Assembly (NCBI GenBank): GCA_025454075.1 | Contig: JALOPD010000098.1 | Span: 1-22,011 of the forward strand | Reading direction: 5' to 3' | Origin: Desulfobacterales bacterium | GTDB lineage: Bacteria; Desulfobacterota; Desulfobacteria; Desulfobacterales; UBA2174_A | Length of the DNA: 22,011 nucleotides | Shown: piece after piece, positions 21,065-22,011 of the stretch | Numbering within the stretch: the first letter of the stretch is position 1 | Layout: the number at the start of each line of letters is the position of its first letter | Translations under genes and position numbers: made by a program | Notes under the pieces: model-generated | What the model was told of the DNA's origin: nothing | Database searches by the model: none | Seen by the model: only the letters and a program-made list of their open reading frames with translations

Positions 21065-21785
21065 AGTAACGGGTTTGACCGTCGCATACGGGCCCATCGA
21101 GGCGGTCCGGGAGATTACCTTCCGCGTGGAGGAGGGCACGGTCGTGTCGCTGGTGGGGCCCAACGGGGCCGGCAAGAGCACCACCCTGAACGCCGTCAGC
21201 GGGGTGGTCCCCGCCGCCAGGGGGCGGGTCTTCTTTCAGGGCCGCGACATCACCCGGTTGAGCCCCCACCAACGCGTCTCTTTGGGCATCGTCCAGATCC
21301 CCGAGGGGCGACTGGTGCTGGCCGGAATGACGGTGCGCGAGAACCTGGAGATGGGGGCCTACCGCCGGCCGGCCGGGGACATCAAGGCGGGCATCGCCGC
21401 AGTGGAGGAGCGATTTCCCATCCTGGCGGAGCGCCGGAACGCACTGGCCGGAACGCTGTCCGGCGGCGAGCAGCAGATGCTCGCCATCGCCCGCGGGCTG
21501 ATGGCCAAACCCAGGCTGCTGCTGCTGGATGAGCCTTCCCTGGGGCTGGCGCCCCTGTTGGTCCAGGCGATCTTCGAGATCGTCGGCGAACTGCGCGCCG
21601 GCGGCCAGACCATCCTTCTCGTCGAGCAGAACGCCCGTCAGGCGCTCTCCGTCTCGTCCCACGCCTACGTCATGGAAAACGGGAAAATCGTCCTGGAGGG
21701 CCCGGCGGGGCATCTGATGTCCGACCCGGCCATCATCAGCACCTACCTCGGCCAGGTCTTGGACGGCCCCGCATCGGTTGCCTGA
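21057..21785 (+). CDS. livF: Branched-chain amino acid ABC transporter ATPase LivF
   Basis: This 242-aa cytoplasmic ATPase starts MLEVTGLTVAYGPIEAV, typical of LivF. It has Walker A GPNGAGKST, the Q-loop region IVQIPEGRLVLAGMTVRENL, signature LSGGEQQMLAIARGLM, Walker B LLLLDEPSLGLAP and H-loop LLVEQNA. It is the second ATPase of the transporter and the last gene of the operon. The start overlaps the end of livG by 8 bp. The 70 bp after it contain no clear terminator before the inverted terminal repeat copy begins at 21856. Confidence 0.95.
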   Translation: MLEVTGLTVAYGPIEAVREITFRVEEGTVVSLVGPNGAGKSTTLNAVSGVVPAARGRVFFQGRDITRLSPHQRVSLGIVQIPEGRLVLAGMTVRENLEMGAYRRPAGDIKAGIAAVEERFPILAERRNALAGTLSGGEQQMLAIARGLMAKPRLLLLDEPSLGLAPLLVQAIFEIVGELRAGGQTILLVEQNARQALSVSSHAYVMENGKIVLEGPAGHLMSDPAIISTYLGQVLDGPASVA

Positions 21786-21855
21786 ATCACCGCCTTCTGG
21801 TATGGCTATCGTTATTAAACCGGCAATCAAATATGGCGACTCTTGTTCAAGTGAA

Positions 21856-22011
21856 GGCGGAGCGGGGTGCCCGCCGCGGCGAGCCGCAACCATCCGTTCA
21901 ACGAACCAACGTACGGCAGCCAGCCCGCTCCAAACCGACCCGGACAGCCCCGGAGGACCGACCCTCACGGAGCCGATAGCCGTCGCTGCCTGTCTGCGGT
22001 ATCCCTAAGAC
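21856..22011. repeat. Second, inverted copy of the terminal repeat element, cut by the window end (copy 2)
   Basis: The first 36 bases (21856-21891) are identical to the left arm of copy 1 (5-40). The interior then follows copy 1 read in reverse, from 193 to about 74, without obvious gaps. The first about 85 bases are well conserved and the last about 35 are divergent. The far arm would lie outside the window. The element starts 70 bp after livF. Confidence 0.8.

Overview
The window is high-GC bacterial chromosomal DNA, compactly coded, with a few distinctly AT-rich intergenic patches. The gene content points to a Gram-negative proteobacterium, most plausibly deltaproteobacterial (Desulfobacterota-like): a Psp membrane-stress system with a sigma-54 activator, GG-N10-GC type promoters, a PAS-rich hybrid histidine kinase with a CPGC-containing PAS domain, a small CxxC protein and a complete Liv-type branched-chain amino acid ABC transporter. 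No rRNA, tRNA or other taxonomic marker is present, so this placement is an inference. No rRNA, tRNA, CRISPR array, phage or transposase gene was recognised.

Layout. 1-425: one complete copy of a 225-bp repeat with 36-bp terminal inverted repeats, then the leader of a hybrid sensor kinase (426-2426, +). 2475-9983 (-): a tight seven-gene run, read in the order sbcB (exonuclease I), CDP-alcohol phosphatidyltransferase, RibD-type reductase, medium-chain dehydrogenase, divergent 6-pyruvoyl-tetrahydropterin-synthase-fold protein, GT4 glycosyltransferase, LtaS/sulfatase-like membrane enzyme. The six genes after sbcB mix pterin- or riboflavin-type chemistry with lipid and glycan chemistry. They are the best candidate for an undescribed pathway.

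10168-11280 (-): an orphan protein resembling the N-terminal nuclease domain of type I restriction subunit R, apparently with a degraded active site. 11589-12329 (+): a 69-aa membrane protein, then a near-300-bp gap holding a perfect 15-bp-arm palindrome overlapping a sigma-54-like promoter, then a 75-aa Cys4 protein. 12352-14439 (-): pspA-pspB-pspC followed by a translationally coupled class I glutamine amidotransferase. A divergent intergenic region (14440-14670) carries a sigma-54 promoter for pspA and a sigma-70 promoter for pspF. 14671-17085 (+): pspF and rmuC, directly abutting.

17313-21785 (+): a five-gene liv operon (binding protein, livH, livM, livG, livF) behind a promoter with three 10-bp direct repeats. 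21856-22011: a second, window-truncated and inverted copy of the terminal repeat. If this window is a whole contig, repeat-caused assembly breaks would explain why both ends fall in the same element.

How the genes work together. PspF should activate pspA-B-C and the amidotransferase gene from the sigma-54 promoter when the inner membrane is stressed. The Liv genes form one periplasm-to-cytoplasm uptake system. The seven-gene minus-strand operon looks like a biosynthetic route ending in membrane-associated transfer steps. The kinase has no partner output gene beside it.
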